In this document: positions 52,181-62,487 of the stretch, in pieces
Position numbering within the stretch: position 1 is the stretch's first letter
Layout: the number at the start of each line of letters is the position of its first letter
Assembly (NCBI RefSeq): GCF_015706575.1
Contig: NW_024037059.1
Location: forward strand, 29,584,129 to 29,648,128
Reading direction: 5' to 3'
DNA: 64,000 bases
From: Patiria miniata
Taxonomy: Eukaryota; Echinodermata; Asteroidea; Valvatida; Asterinidae
Program-made: the position numbers and the translations under genes
Notes under the pieces: generated by a model
What the model saw: only the letters and a program-made list of their open reading frames with translations
Databases searched by the model: none
What the model was told of the DNA's origin: nothing

Positions 52181-53930
52181 GTTTTAAAAGCTTATCAAAT
52201 ATTGGAATGAAGAAAGTTTTCGGCATCCCTTTTATAGATACCAGTTTCATTATACGTTAATATGAGTATTATGACCCTGCCAATATTGGCCAATCAGTAT
52301 CGAGATTTCAAGCCAACGCCTCCAAACACTGACCAATCGCAGTTGTTCCTTCGGGACTGCTGTGGCACCCTGAAAGAAATTCCAACATTATTTCTTCTTT
52401 TGTTTCTAAAGTTTAAAATGTTGATGTTATTGACAAAAATAACTCTCATTTTTACGTACATTCATATGCAAATCGATGGTCAGATATTATTTGAATAAAT
52501 ACTGAAGACATTTTTTTTAAAGTTGACTGGTTGACCACACCCATAGGTTTGTGCATAAACTGCCTGGATTGTTTGTTATCCATATATTTAAGATGTATTG
52601 TGAATATCGAAAAGGTTTATTATCACAATGGAAAATTAATGTTCAACAATACATTGTTTTTAAATTACAATCCTTACTCACAAGTCGAGAAGTTCGAGTT
52701 ATAATATACTAAAAAAATACCCCACGAACTGTACCCTTTATAATAGGGCAATGCAATGTAAGTTGTTAATGCCATCCTTCATAAATCTTTGTGTCCTATT
52801 TAACCTTATTTTCAATTCTCATTTTGCCATTTTCAAGGGTATTTTGGTGCTTTCTCGGTTTTTATGCTTATGTAAATTTACATATTCATAAGCAAAAGTG
52901 TGATGTCATTTCAGGCAGAAACCTCAATGTTTCAGCTATTTCAGCGCCAAAAATTGCCGGAATTTTGGATATATTGCTGTCATACATTTTATTTACTTTG
53001 ATGATTCGTAGTTGTGTCAATACATGGCAGTAAGCCAATGAGCAAACTTTTCTCACAAATGTTTTCAATGAGCACATTTTTGGGTTCACAATTTTAACAA
53101 GAAATCCCCTAAACTGAACAGTGTCTTCCTGAAATGACATCAAAGCAACAACGCCCTCTCTCATCAGGAAAAGCATGGACATTGTTAAATGATGAACGAA
53201 GTGCACTTTTAGATTAACTTAACTAAAAAGGGATGTCACATAGTTCTAATACATTTCAGAGGAGCAAAAGTGCATTAGAAATGTTCCTCAGAAAAATTCA
53301 TGTCATGAACACTTTAACCCTTATTGCAGCCCTCGCAAAATAAAATTGTCTGAGCTAAAAAATTCATTATGGGACCTTTTTGGCAGCGATAGAAATAAAC
53401 AGACAGTTATGACGATTGCGTTTCAAGTTGCAGATGCTATTTAGATATAAATAATCGATTTTATTATTACAATGGGAGAAACTCTTATAGTAATGAAAGG
53501 CCGCGATCAAGTGAGATTTGCAATAATAATGCCGTTGCTGATATTTGACTTAGCGAGCCATATAATAACCAAGGCCTCCGGTGCAAATGTAAACAAAAAT
53601 GTAAAAAAAGAAAAGAAGTGGGAGTTTTCAAGCTTCGGCATTTTTATTATTTGATGTGGTCTCTTCAAGAGCTATAAACAGACCGCAGGTGCAGGCCATT
53701 ATATTTCCATTGTAATATCTTCAATTCATTTTACCGCAATTGTCTACTTTGTCAAGCGCCAGATGCGATTAGCAGTGAATAATACATGTCGTAATCATAA
53801 TAATGCGTAGGAATAAAACTTAATGAATAATATAGTAACACATGAACACTGCAAAAAAGAAAAAGAAAAAAAAGAGAAAAAAAAAACACACACCACTGGC
53901 AGCTAGGGTCATAATTTTGAATCTGATCCC
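52181..53930. other. AT-rich intergenic stretch with one dispersed repeat
   Basis: 53080-53215 is an inverted copy of family G (compare 34976-35105). 52800-52860 and 39830-39900 share CCATTTTCAAGGGTATTTTG-like blocks. Poly-A/GA-rich at 53850-53890. No gene recognised. Confidence 0.45.
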
Positions 53931-54715
53931 TTACAACCAGAAGACGAGTGGGTACAGGCAAGTTGGGATTGGTTTTGGGGTCCAAAGGTCAAGGGTGAAG
54001 GTCATTATGGTGAGTTAAATGTAAATGGATTCCGGATGATAACTTGAGTTAGAAATGAGATTTTGGTGTCAAACTTTGGTAGGGGGTTGCCCTTGGGTAA
54101 AGACAAGTTGGGATTGGTTTTGGGGTCAAAATGGTCAAAGGTAAATGGTTTCCGGATGATAACTTCAGTTAGAAATGACATTTTGATGTCAAACTTTGGT
54201 AGGGGGTTGCCCTTGGGTAAAGGCAAGTTGGAATTGGTTGGGGTCAAAGGTCAAAGGTCAAGTTAACCGTGGTGAGTTAAAGGTTATTGGTTTTCGGATG
54301 ATAAATTGAGTTAGAAATGGGATTTGGGTGTCTAACTGTGGTAGGGGGTTGCCCTTGGATACAGGCAAGTTGGGATTGGTTTTGGGGTCAAAAGGTCAAA
54401 GGTCAGTGTCACAGTGGTGTGTTAAATGTGAATGGTTTCTGCATGATAACTTGAGTTAGAAATGTGACTTGGGTTTCTAACTTTAGAAGGGGATTGCCCT
54501 TGGGTTCAGGCAAGTTGGCATTGTTTTGGGGGTGAAAAGGTCAAAGGTTAAGGTCACCGTGGTGACCGTGGTGAGTTAAAGGTAAATGGTCTCCGGATGT
54601 TAGAAATGGGATTTGGGTGTCTAACTGTGGTAGGGGGTTGCCCTTGGGTACAGGCAAGTGTGGATTGGTTTTGGGTCAAAAGGTCAAAGGTGAAGGTCAC
54701 AATGAGGGGTTTGAA
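53930..54715. repeat. Minisatellite of about 140-bp units rich in AGGTCA
   Basis: Roughly six imperfect units share GTAGGGGGTTGCCCTTGGGT, CAAGTTGGGATTGGTTTTGG, GGTCAAAGGTCAAGGTCA and GATGATAACTTGAGTTAGAA. Exact AGGTCA-A-AGGTCA direct repeats occur at 54248-54260 and 54393-54405, with one-mismatch versions near 54538 and 54681. That matches the DR1 arrangement bound by RXR/HNF4/COUP-type nuclear receptors, though function is unproven. Confidence 0.85.
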
Positions 54716-55443
54716 CAGCATCGCTGTTATTTTCAAACTTACTATAAAGTTGCAATAAGTTCATCACAAACAATAACATGTTATAAGAGCTATGATGTCC
54801 TTTGCCTACAACAACAATAATTAATTTATTCCAAAATAGGTTCTTACAAAGCAACAGGGCTGTGTAAACTTATGTAAAATCTAATGAATTAATTGTATTC
54901 ATGTTATCATGCCAACGATTTCAAATTTTCAAAAAACGTGATTTGTACATATCGACCAACTTGAGAAATTGTAATTTGTTTCCAAAGCGATAAAATCCAG
55001 TTTTCAAAACCATTATTGAAAGGACTGTTATATAATACACGTGAGTGATTAAAACCAACTCTTTATTTGTAAGTAAAGAAAATGACGATGGTAATAATTT
55101 AAGAAACATTAAATCAACGATACAATTGATCTAACGCAATATTTGTTTTTGCTGTTTTGACAAATGCCAACATTGCAAAAACTAGAGCTACTTGCGAATG
55201 TACAATGCATTAGCGTTTGAAAACTGTTATGCAATCTGTTGGGAAAAAAAATCCAACGATTTTCATCAGTTCAAAATGTTTTCATTCCAATCATTTTCTT
55301 GTTCGCAAAAAGAGCTAAATATTTACAAGTATATTTTTTACTTCAAAGTACATCAGAAGCTGTTTTTTCTCTCTTCAGAACGAACGAAACATGAAATAGT
55401 TGCTACGCGATGTAAATATTAAGAGCAAATGTCTCACGAAGGT

Positions 55444-55449
55444 TTTAAT
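55444..55449 (-). promoter_or_regulatory. Candidate polyadenylation hexamer ATTAAA
   Basis: On the - strand ATTAAA lies about 72 bp beyond the lectin stop codon, the nearest plausible poly(A) signal. Confidence 0.45.
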
Positions 55450-55520
55450 CATCTAGGAACCAAATCCGAATTCACAAGTTTGTAGAGTGCATCTTTGAAA
55501 TTGTTCCAAAGTTGTCATGA

Positions 55521-56318
55521 CTAGCCGATACACACTTCTGAGTACATACAGAAGTAATCGGTCTTCTGAAACTTGTCCTTATCTTCGGAGCTTGTGCTGT
55601 TGTTCAGCTGGCATATCTTCCTCCCTCCTTCGGTTTTCTTGATGTTGAAGGAGCGACATCCGGACTCTTCGGCGCAGGCTGAGCCACAGGCGACCACGCC
55701 CTCGGTGATAAACTCCCGGATGCTGTGGTCGAGGAGGCAGGTTGAGACGAGGATGCGGCCGTTGGTGTCGGTAGAGAGGCAGTATTGACGGGGTTGGGTT
55801 GGGAGATGAGTGCAAGCTGCCTGACGAACACAAAAAGCCCTGTTTGAACCATCACAGTGACCATCATCCATCATGTGATTGTGTTGTTCGGCTATTACAA
55901 CACAATCTTGATTGCCGTGTGTACCCCCATCATCAGGTTGCCCATTATCCCATACCAAGAAGGGCTCGCCTCCTTCCTGACCGTCACACTCCCAAGTTCC
56001 TTCAACTTCTGTGTCATTGCAAGCAATCCAGGCGTAGTAGTTACTGTCCACCTTTCGTGCCAGTTCCGCCATGAAGTTCATTTCCTCGAGCGAGCGAGGA
56101 GCGGCCATCTTGCCTCCCATATCTTGGCAAGCTGTCTTGGCGCCATCCCAGGTGCGTTTTGAAGGAGTGAGGCGATAACACGCGCTCCCCCACAATTGCC
56201 ACTCTAGCGGGCAAGAGCATTCGACAGGGGACCGAGAGGGGCAGAAATCTGACTCAGAGAGGGCCCTCATCGATAAAACGGCAACCACAATGGCAAAGAA
56301 TTCGGACATAAACGCCAT
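55521..56318 (-). CDS. Secreted C-type lectin with C-terminal PAN-like domain (uninterrupted frame)
   Basis: 265 residues from the ATG at 56318; an in-frame TTG six codons upstream is not a convincing start. A hydrophobic signal peptide (FFAIVVAVLSM) spans about residues 5-20. A C-type lectin domain follows at about 36-164, with CPLEWQLWGSACYRL, MAAPRSLEEMNFMAELA, and the sugar-specificity motif QPD (127-129), normally associated with galactose-type binding. The usual WND calcium triad is replaced by MDD (150-152), so calcium/sugar binding may be altered. Residues about 184-259 resemble a PAN/apple domain (HSIREFITEGVVACGSACAE, GCRSFN, CQLNNST), with N-linked sites at NNST and NDTE. This architecture is common in echinoderms and other marine invertebrates. 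No intron interrupts it. Carbohydrate recognition, possibly in immunity, is an inference. Confidence 0.9.
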   Translation of the reverse strand: MAFMSEFFAIVVAVLSMRALSESDFCPSRSPVECSCPLEWQLWGSACYRLTPSKRTWDGAKTACQDMGGKMAAPRSLEEMNFMAELARKVDSNYYAWIACNDTEVEGTWECDGQEGGEPFLVWDNGQPDDGGTHGNQDCVVIAEQHNHMMDDGHCDGSNRAFCVRQAACTHLPTQPRQYCLSTDTNGRILVSTCLLDHSIREFITEGVVACGSACAEESGCRSFNIKKTEGGRKICQLNNSTSSEDKDKFQKTDYFCMYSEVCIG

Positions 56319-56543
56319 GATGAGCGGACAATTCAAAACGTTCGCTTTTCAGTCACTCAAGTTTACAAAGTGTCAATATTTGTGAGACCGGAATTGACTG
56401 TGAAACGGCGAGAATCACTGGCTGGCTCGAAATGACAACTCCGAGCGGCGGCAAAGCAATATGAGCGCTATGCCACACACTCGTCAACAATGTTTCAGTT
56501 CGTTGCCATGGCTCAATGATCCGTTGCCATAGCCACACATAAT

Positions 56544-56660
56544 GTACGGAGCTCTGGCGGTGCCATCCAAGATGTTGAGATCCTAACATAACTTTTCACG
56601 GGATGACCGCAAATAAGTCAGTATCTGAACAAGTCGGATGGCACTTCCAGAGCTCCGTAC
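56544..56660. repeat. Inverted repeat upstream of the lectin gene
   Basis: GTACGGAGCTCTGGCGGTGC and GCACTTCCAGAGCTCCGTAC face each other 226-342 bp upstream of the lectin ATG, in the likely promoter region. The GCCATCCAAGATG block within the left arm is YY1-like, but that is only a resemblance. Confidence 0.55.
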
Positions 56661-56671
56661 TTACGTGATGT

Positions 56672-57670
56672 AAGATGCCTAAATGAAATCCCAACCTACA
56701 AAAATCTTCCTGACTATTGAACACGCAGAAACAACACACATGTTGCTTGAAGAGTGAGTTGTTAAACAGTAGTTATACTGAAAAAATTGTACCTAGTTAT
56801 TGGCCATGACTAGTTGAACAAGCCTTCAAATTATTACAACGAACAAATGTCACGGTTGTCATTGAAAAACATATTTTTTCCCCAGAGAAAAACCTGCCTA
56901 AATGAAGTCCCAATCTACAAAAAAAAATCTTCCTGACTATTGAACACGCAAAAACAACACCCAAGTTGCTTGAATAGTAAATTATTAAAAAAGTAGGTGT
57001 ACTATATTGAAATTTAGACAAGTTATTGGCCATGACTTGTTAAACAAGCCTATAAATTATTATAACGAACAAATGTTGGTGTCATTGAAAAACCTACTTT
57101 TTTTGTCATGGAGAAAAACCTGCCTAAATGAAGTCCTAATCGTTACAGAAAATCTTCCTGACTACTGAACAATGAGAAACAACATCCATATTGCTTGAAC
57201 AGTTAGTCGTTTAATAGTATCTGTACTGAATTGAAATTGCGCCTAGTTATTAGTAATGACTAGTTAAACAAGCCTATAAATTATTATAGCGAGAAAATGT
57301 TTGTGTTATTGAAAATATATTATTTGTCATTCAGGAGAAAAACCTGCCTAAATGAAGTCCAAATCAACAGAAAATCTTCCTGACTATTGAACATGCACAA
57401 ACAACACCCATGTTGCTTGAACAGTAAAATGTTAAATAGTAGTTGTAATGGATTGAAATTGCGCCTAGTTATTGGTCATGACTAGTTAAACAAGCCTATA
57501 AATTATTATAACGAACAAATGTTGGTGTCATTGACAAACGTATTTTTTTCATCATGGAAAAAATCTGCCTAAATGAAGTCCAAATCTACAGAAAATCTTC
57601 CTGACTATTGAACATGCACACGTGTTGTTTCTGCGTGTTCAATAGTCAGGAAGATTTTCTGTAGATTGGG
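56672..57670. repeat. 223-bp tandem repeat, about 5 units, ending in an inverted unit
   Basis: Units start at GCCTAAATGAAGTCC near 56672, 56892, 57119, 57344 and 57565, and share TCTTCCTGACTATTGAACAC, CAACACCCATGTTGCTTGAA and AAACAAGCCTATAAATTATT. The array ends in a hairpin (57580-57616 against 57633-57670) formed by an inverted partial unit. Confidence 0.85.
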
Positions 57671-57679
57671 ACCAAATTT

Positions 57680-59260
57680 AACATTATTTTTAGGAATATA
57701 CTGTGGATGTAGATCACGATTTGCCCATTAAACAAAAACAATCTTGTTTGTGGAGACAATAACTCCAGGAAAACACAATGCATCGAATTGAAATTTCGTC
57801 AAATTATTAGCCGTGATAATTGGCACTAGACGTTTGAAAATTGACGGGAACCCTGGAAGAATAAATTTAATATGATTTGAAAAAAAAATTGTGTGTAAAT
57901 CGCGAAAAATTCATGCAGAATTCAAGTTACTTTTAATTGAACAAAAATAAACCACTCTTTATGGAGACAATAACTCAAGAAATACTTCTTGTATCGAATT
58001 GAAATTTCGTCTAGTGATTGGTCGTGATATATGACACGACTGGTTTAAAAATTAACGGGCACCGCTGGAAGAATAAATGTAATATGATTTATAAATTAAA
58101 GGAAAAAACAGTGTTAATCGCAAAAATTCGTTCCGAATTCAAGTTACTTTTATTGAACAAAAATAAACCACGCTTTGTGGAGACGATAACTCAAGAAAAA
58201 CACTGAATTGAAATTTTGTTCAATAATCGGTCGTGAAATTATGATATACAAAGTATAAAAAAATGACGGGAACCGTGAAAGAAAAATTAAATACGATCAA
58301 TAAAAACTACAGTGCGTAAGGACAGTCCGTACTTTTGCTGCACTATCAATTCTCCAACAGAGGGCGCACTACACAAACGCTTGTCACTACACTTCTGTCA
58401 ATGCGGATCACGGCGTCCATTCAACAAAAATAACCCACCCTTTGTGGAGACGATAACTTAAGAAATAGTCCTTTTATTGAATTGAATTTTCGTTAAGTGA
58501 TTGGTCGTGACATATGACAAGACTGGTTTTAAAAAAAATGACGGGAACCATTGAAGTATAAATTTAATATGATGTAAAGAAATACAGTGAGTTAATCTCG
58601 CAAACCTCATTCCGAATTCAAGTTACTTTTAATTGAACCAAAAAAACACACTCTTTGTGGAGACGATAACTCAAAAAACAATTCTTGTATTTAATTGATA
58701 TTTCGTCTATTTATTGGTCGTGATATATGACATGACTGGTTTAAAAATTGACGGGAACCGTTGAAGTATAAATTTAATACGACAATAAAAACTTCACTGT
58801 GTATAAAAAGGACACTCCGTACTTTTTGCTGCACTATCAATTTCTTCAAAAGAGGGCGCACTACACAAACGCTGGTCACCACACTTCGGTCACGAGGATC
58901 ACGATCTGCCCATTCAACAAAAATAAACCACTCTTTGTGGAGACAATAACTCAAGGAAAACACATTGCATTGAATTGAAATTCCGTCCAATAATTGGCGT
59001 TGATATTTGACACTAGAAATTTGAAAATTGACGGGAATCGTGGAAGAATAAATTTAATATGATATAAAGAAAAACCAGTGTTATTCGCGAAAATTCCTTC
59101 CGAATTCAGTTCACTTTTAATTGAACAAAAATAATCGACTCTTTGTGGAGACGATAACTCCAGAAATACTTGTTGTATTGAATTGAAATTTCGTCTAGTG
59201 ATTGGTCATGATGGGTCGCATTAGGAGATTTAATGGCATGATAAATCGTCAAACAATGCA
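57680..59260. repeat. Satellite-like family S array, about 7 units
   Basis: Units of about 210-280 bp centre on TTTGTGGAGACGATAACTCA (57744, 57954, 58168, 58437, 58651, 58931, 59140) followed by TTGAATTGAAATTTCGTCTA and GTGATTGGTCGTGATAT. The same core occurs in the tRNA-Gly region 48950-52150, so one family spans both sides of the lectin gene. Two units carry an extra AGAGGGCGCACTACACAAAC insert (near 58355 and 58850). Confidence 0.8.
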
Positions 59261-60499
59261 AATAAAATGACCAAAGTAATATAGTGTTTTAAACGCGAAA
59301 TATAATATCCGAATGAAAGTCAACTTTCATCGACCAAAAGAAACGTATTCGTTGTGCGAAGGAAGAAATCCCTGTTTCATTAAATTGAAATTTCGGTTTG
59401 TCGCACTTTTTTGCAAGGGTATTTTACCCGCACACTTTTGTCAACCACAAGTCTTTGTCGAAAAAGGAGGGCGCGATAAACAAAATAGTGGTCTCGCAAT
59501 GGTTGCACACCGGTAAATAGGCCTAAATCCATCCGCCGAGCTCATGAATACAAGTTATACCGGCCCTCAAAAAATTCGATATTAGAGACTTCTGACTGGA
59601 GAGCCGTGAACTTAGGGAATTGAAGTGATATGGCAATGAACCTCTGGCCCGGTCTTGGGCTTCCAATGCTAAGCATTTTGGATGCAATTGGGCTCAAAAG
59701 TGGCGCTATTTTGCCATGTTGTGGGGAAAATAGGGGTCGTCTTCTTTGGGTGAGAATTTTTCGAAAAGTCAATGGTCAACCCACCAAAAAATGAAAAGAA
59801 AATGAAAGATGACATGTTGATCATCATTTTTCTGTGCAGCTTAAATACCTGTGAGAGTTCTGATTATTTGTAAAAGAATTTTGAAGTATGGGCATTTAGC
59901 ACTAGTGTCTATGGGAATTTTATTGCAGGGTTGCACCCCAATGAGACAAACAGTCTACTTTAATTTTCTTTCAATAGAGGGCGCGCTTCATTAATAGCGA
60001 TCACCACCACAAAGCATTTTTATCAACGCGGATAAAAAGCTACCTGATGACTGAAGTGAACTTTTCTGGTTGCGAATTTGGGATTTTGATTTGGGTTTTT
60101 TTTATTATTACATTTGTCAAATTGAATAGGGCCACAGAATTCTAAGCTACGGGTCTGACTGAAACAAAGAAACCAAAGTCAACATGAAGGCGTCCCATCT
60201 AGCATAAACATTCTTTAATAGTTCTTGCTATAAAATATTTTATTTCAAATTATGCAAATAAATCTCTACAAATACCACGTTTACTTACATAATTCAAAGC
60301 AACAAAATCTGTTATATCTTTTCTTTATACATTGATTAAGAGTTGCATATAATTTGTGCGTACTGGTAACATAATAAAAAGGAAATTGGGCTGAGCTTCA
60401 TCCACGATAAACAGAACACTACCATTTTGTATGAATATGTATAAATATCCTACCCTCTAGTTTACTGGAAACTTATCCTGTAACCGGTGGTCGTCGCTT
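59261..60499. other. Intergenic stretch, nothing recognised
   Basis: Contains an isolated AATAGAGGGCGCG block near 59972, similar to inserts in family S. TTTATT at 60238 reads as AATAAA on the - strand about 260 bp beyond the ORF ending at 60500. No gene recognised. Confidence 0.4.
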
Positions 60500-60817
60500 T
60501 CAGCTTGAAAACGTTTCTAAATTTTCAGGCGTGTTCAAAGCATCAATGCCTGCATGATACACGGACTTGTTTTCAGGTAAACTCTGCCAAGAGTTAACCG
60601 TATAATTTCGATTCTGGTGTGAATGGTTCTTAAACGCACAGAACCGAAGAGCCTTAATGGCAGATACTTCGGTGTTAACCCACCCGATCCAACCTTGAAC
60701 ATTATTGCATAGTTTTATTGAGTTCTTCAACATGTTTTTCTCTTGAGGGCTTATTTTTTTTAGTTCGGGATCATCTCTGGGGTAGAAACGATGTACAGGC
60801 ACTGTGAAGCCAATCAA
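60500..60817 (-). CDS. Unassigned coding-like ORF (orphan exon candidate)
   Basis: An open frame with protein-like composition: DDPELKKISPQEKNMLKNSI, CNNVQGWIGWVNTEVSAIKA, LRFCAFKNHSHQNRNYTVNS, ending ENLETFSS. It opens with TTG rather than ATG. A plausible splice acceptor (TTTCTACCCCAG) sits just upstream of the GATGATCCC codons, and an AATAAA lies about 260 bp downstream, so it could be a last exon. However, no partner exon was found between here and the next gene at 62488. Family not recognised; it could also be a chance ORF or gene fragment. Confidence 0.3.
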   Translation of the reverse strand: MIGFTVPVHRFYPRDDPELKKISPQEKNMLKNSIKLCNNVQGWIGWVNTEVSAIKALRFCAFKNHSHQNRNYTVNSWQSLPENKSVYHAGIDALNTPENLETFSS

Positions 60818-60899
60818 ACTTGGACTTTCAATTGAGAAATATTAGGTGACGTCACAGGTCTGTGGTCGGGGCCACGAGCGCCATATTAAACGTCTACGG

Positions 60900-61530
60900 T
60901 TGCAGACTAGTAAAATAAACTGCCATAGACCCCAATGATGAATCGGCTACGCCCACTTCCGAAATTAAGGAAAAATACTCACAATTCTCCAAGGTGTTTG
61001 AGAGACACATCAAATCAAAGCTTATTTCATCATCTTTCATTTTCTGTTCAATTTGTTTGGGTTAACCAATTACTTTTTGGAGAAAAGTCCATCCAGAGAT
61101 GATCCATGCAATTAATCACAATGCAGTGCACATGCACTGTACGATCAATCAATCAAGAGACGCGCCAGACGCCCAAAAAGGCGGATCTATCACCGTTCAC
61201 GTAATAAGGTCTGCAAAACCTCGATAGCTATAATTCGTGCTTTAACGAATGGTGTAAAAAAAAATGTGTGTGAAATAATGACATTTTACCAAACATTTTA
61301 TCAAACAATCGAGGTCACTATAGGCGGCGTCGTAGAGATCTGCAAAAAAATTTAAATGTATTTTGTTTTAATTATGAATCTCATTACAGTCATATTACAA
61401 ACCTAGTTCCTAGTTCCAATTGCCAAGTTCAAGTTCAAAAGCCACATACAGTATAACCGCCATATTGTCAATAAGATCAATAATTGACCATGTTGGTCTC
61501 TGGTGAGGTAACTGACACAACGTAAATCCT
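60900..61530. other. Intergenic stretch, nothing recognised
   Basis: No repeats with clear ends, no coding-like frame and no RNA gene recognised. Confidence 0.35.
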
Positions 61531-62034
61531 GGAGCAAGTTCGATCAAGGACCAGTGGTTAACTACAGGTTGGTTCGTGACGTAACTTGCGCATGCGCACT
61601 GAAGTTGAATTGCGAACGACTCTATAGCCGTGCTATTGTCGTGTCAACAACCGTAAGAAAATGGCGGTCGCAAAATTTTTCAACACTGATGTTTCTGTTT
61701 ACCTATACACATATAATGGTGATTGCGTAGTTAAGGACACCTACATTATCGCCATTATTATTATACAGTGGTGACAAAGTGACAGAATCGTAAGCTAACA
61801 TGGAAAAACTATGTAATGAAAATGAAATTTAGCACTCACAGTTTGTTTTCCCGCCATTTTTGTTGATGTTGGTCCCCTCTGCACTTTGCTATGAAAATTG
61901 CTATAAGGAAGCAGCTATACGTTGTATAGGCTGGTCCTGAATAGTCGACTAGACTAGTCCAACCGTCGTCGACTAGCGTGCGTTCCACCAGAGTTAGTCG
62001 AACTATGGTATGGTCCTTGATTGAACTTGCCCCT
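61531..62034. mobile_element. MITE family H, copy 2
   Basis: Inverted copy of 11021-11528: GCAAGTTCGATCAAGGACC and GGTCCTTGATTGAACTTGCC ends, shared GACTAGTCCAACC and GCGCATGCGCACTGAAGTTG interior. It lies downstream of the TMEM200-like stop codon and may fall in its 3' UTR. Confidence 0.7.
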
Positions 62035-62487
62035 AGATGATGCACTCGCGTGATGCCTGAAAGCCATAATGTATGTCTATACCATGAGCCCTGCACCTGG
62101 GCCAACACAATGGGAACTGGCATGGTAAGCGCAGATATTATCTAAGCACACAAAGTGATCATTGGAACACAGCTTACGAGCCAATACTATTACTGGGCTT
62201 AGACTGTGCTAGCAAAAATATTCAGCTGGGGAGATGGACAATGATGTTCTAGTACCACACTTGGTTTGGGTGAGTTATTACTTAAAGTTGGGAATTAGGC
62301 CTGTCAATTGGGTACTTAATCGGAACAGAGAAAGAAGGATTATTTAGCCGTGTTGAAACACCTTTGTAATGAAGTGACGTGAATAAGTAAATTGATAGGG
62401 ATAGGCCTACTTACGGGAATGCAAGTTCGCCGTGGTACGTAGGACAACGTAGCGGATCCCGTCGGCGCCATTTTGGGATTAGCTATT

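Noticed and set aside
55579-56162. Several overlapping 84-101-residue frames over the lectin gene
   Set aside because: Alternative-frame shadows of the lectin coding sequence.
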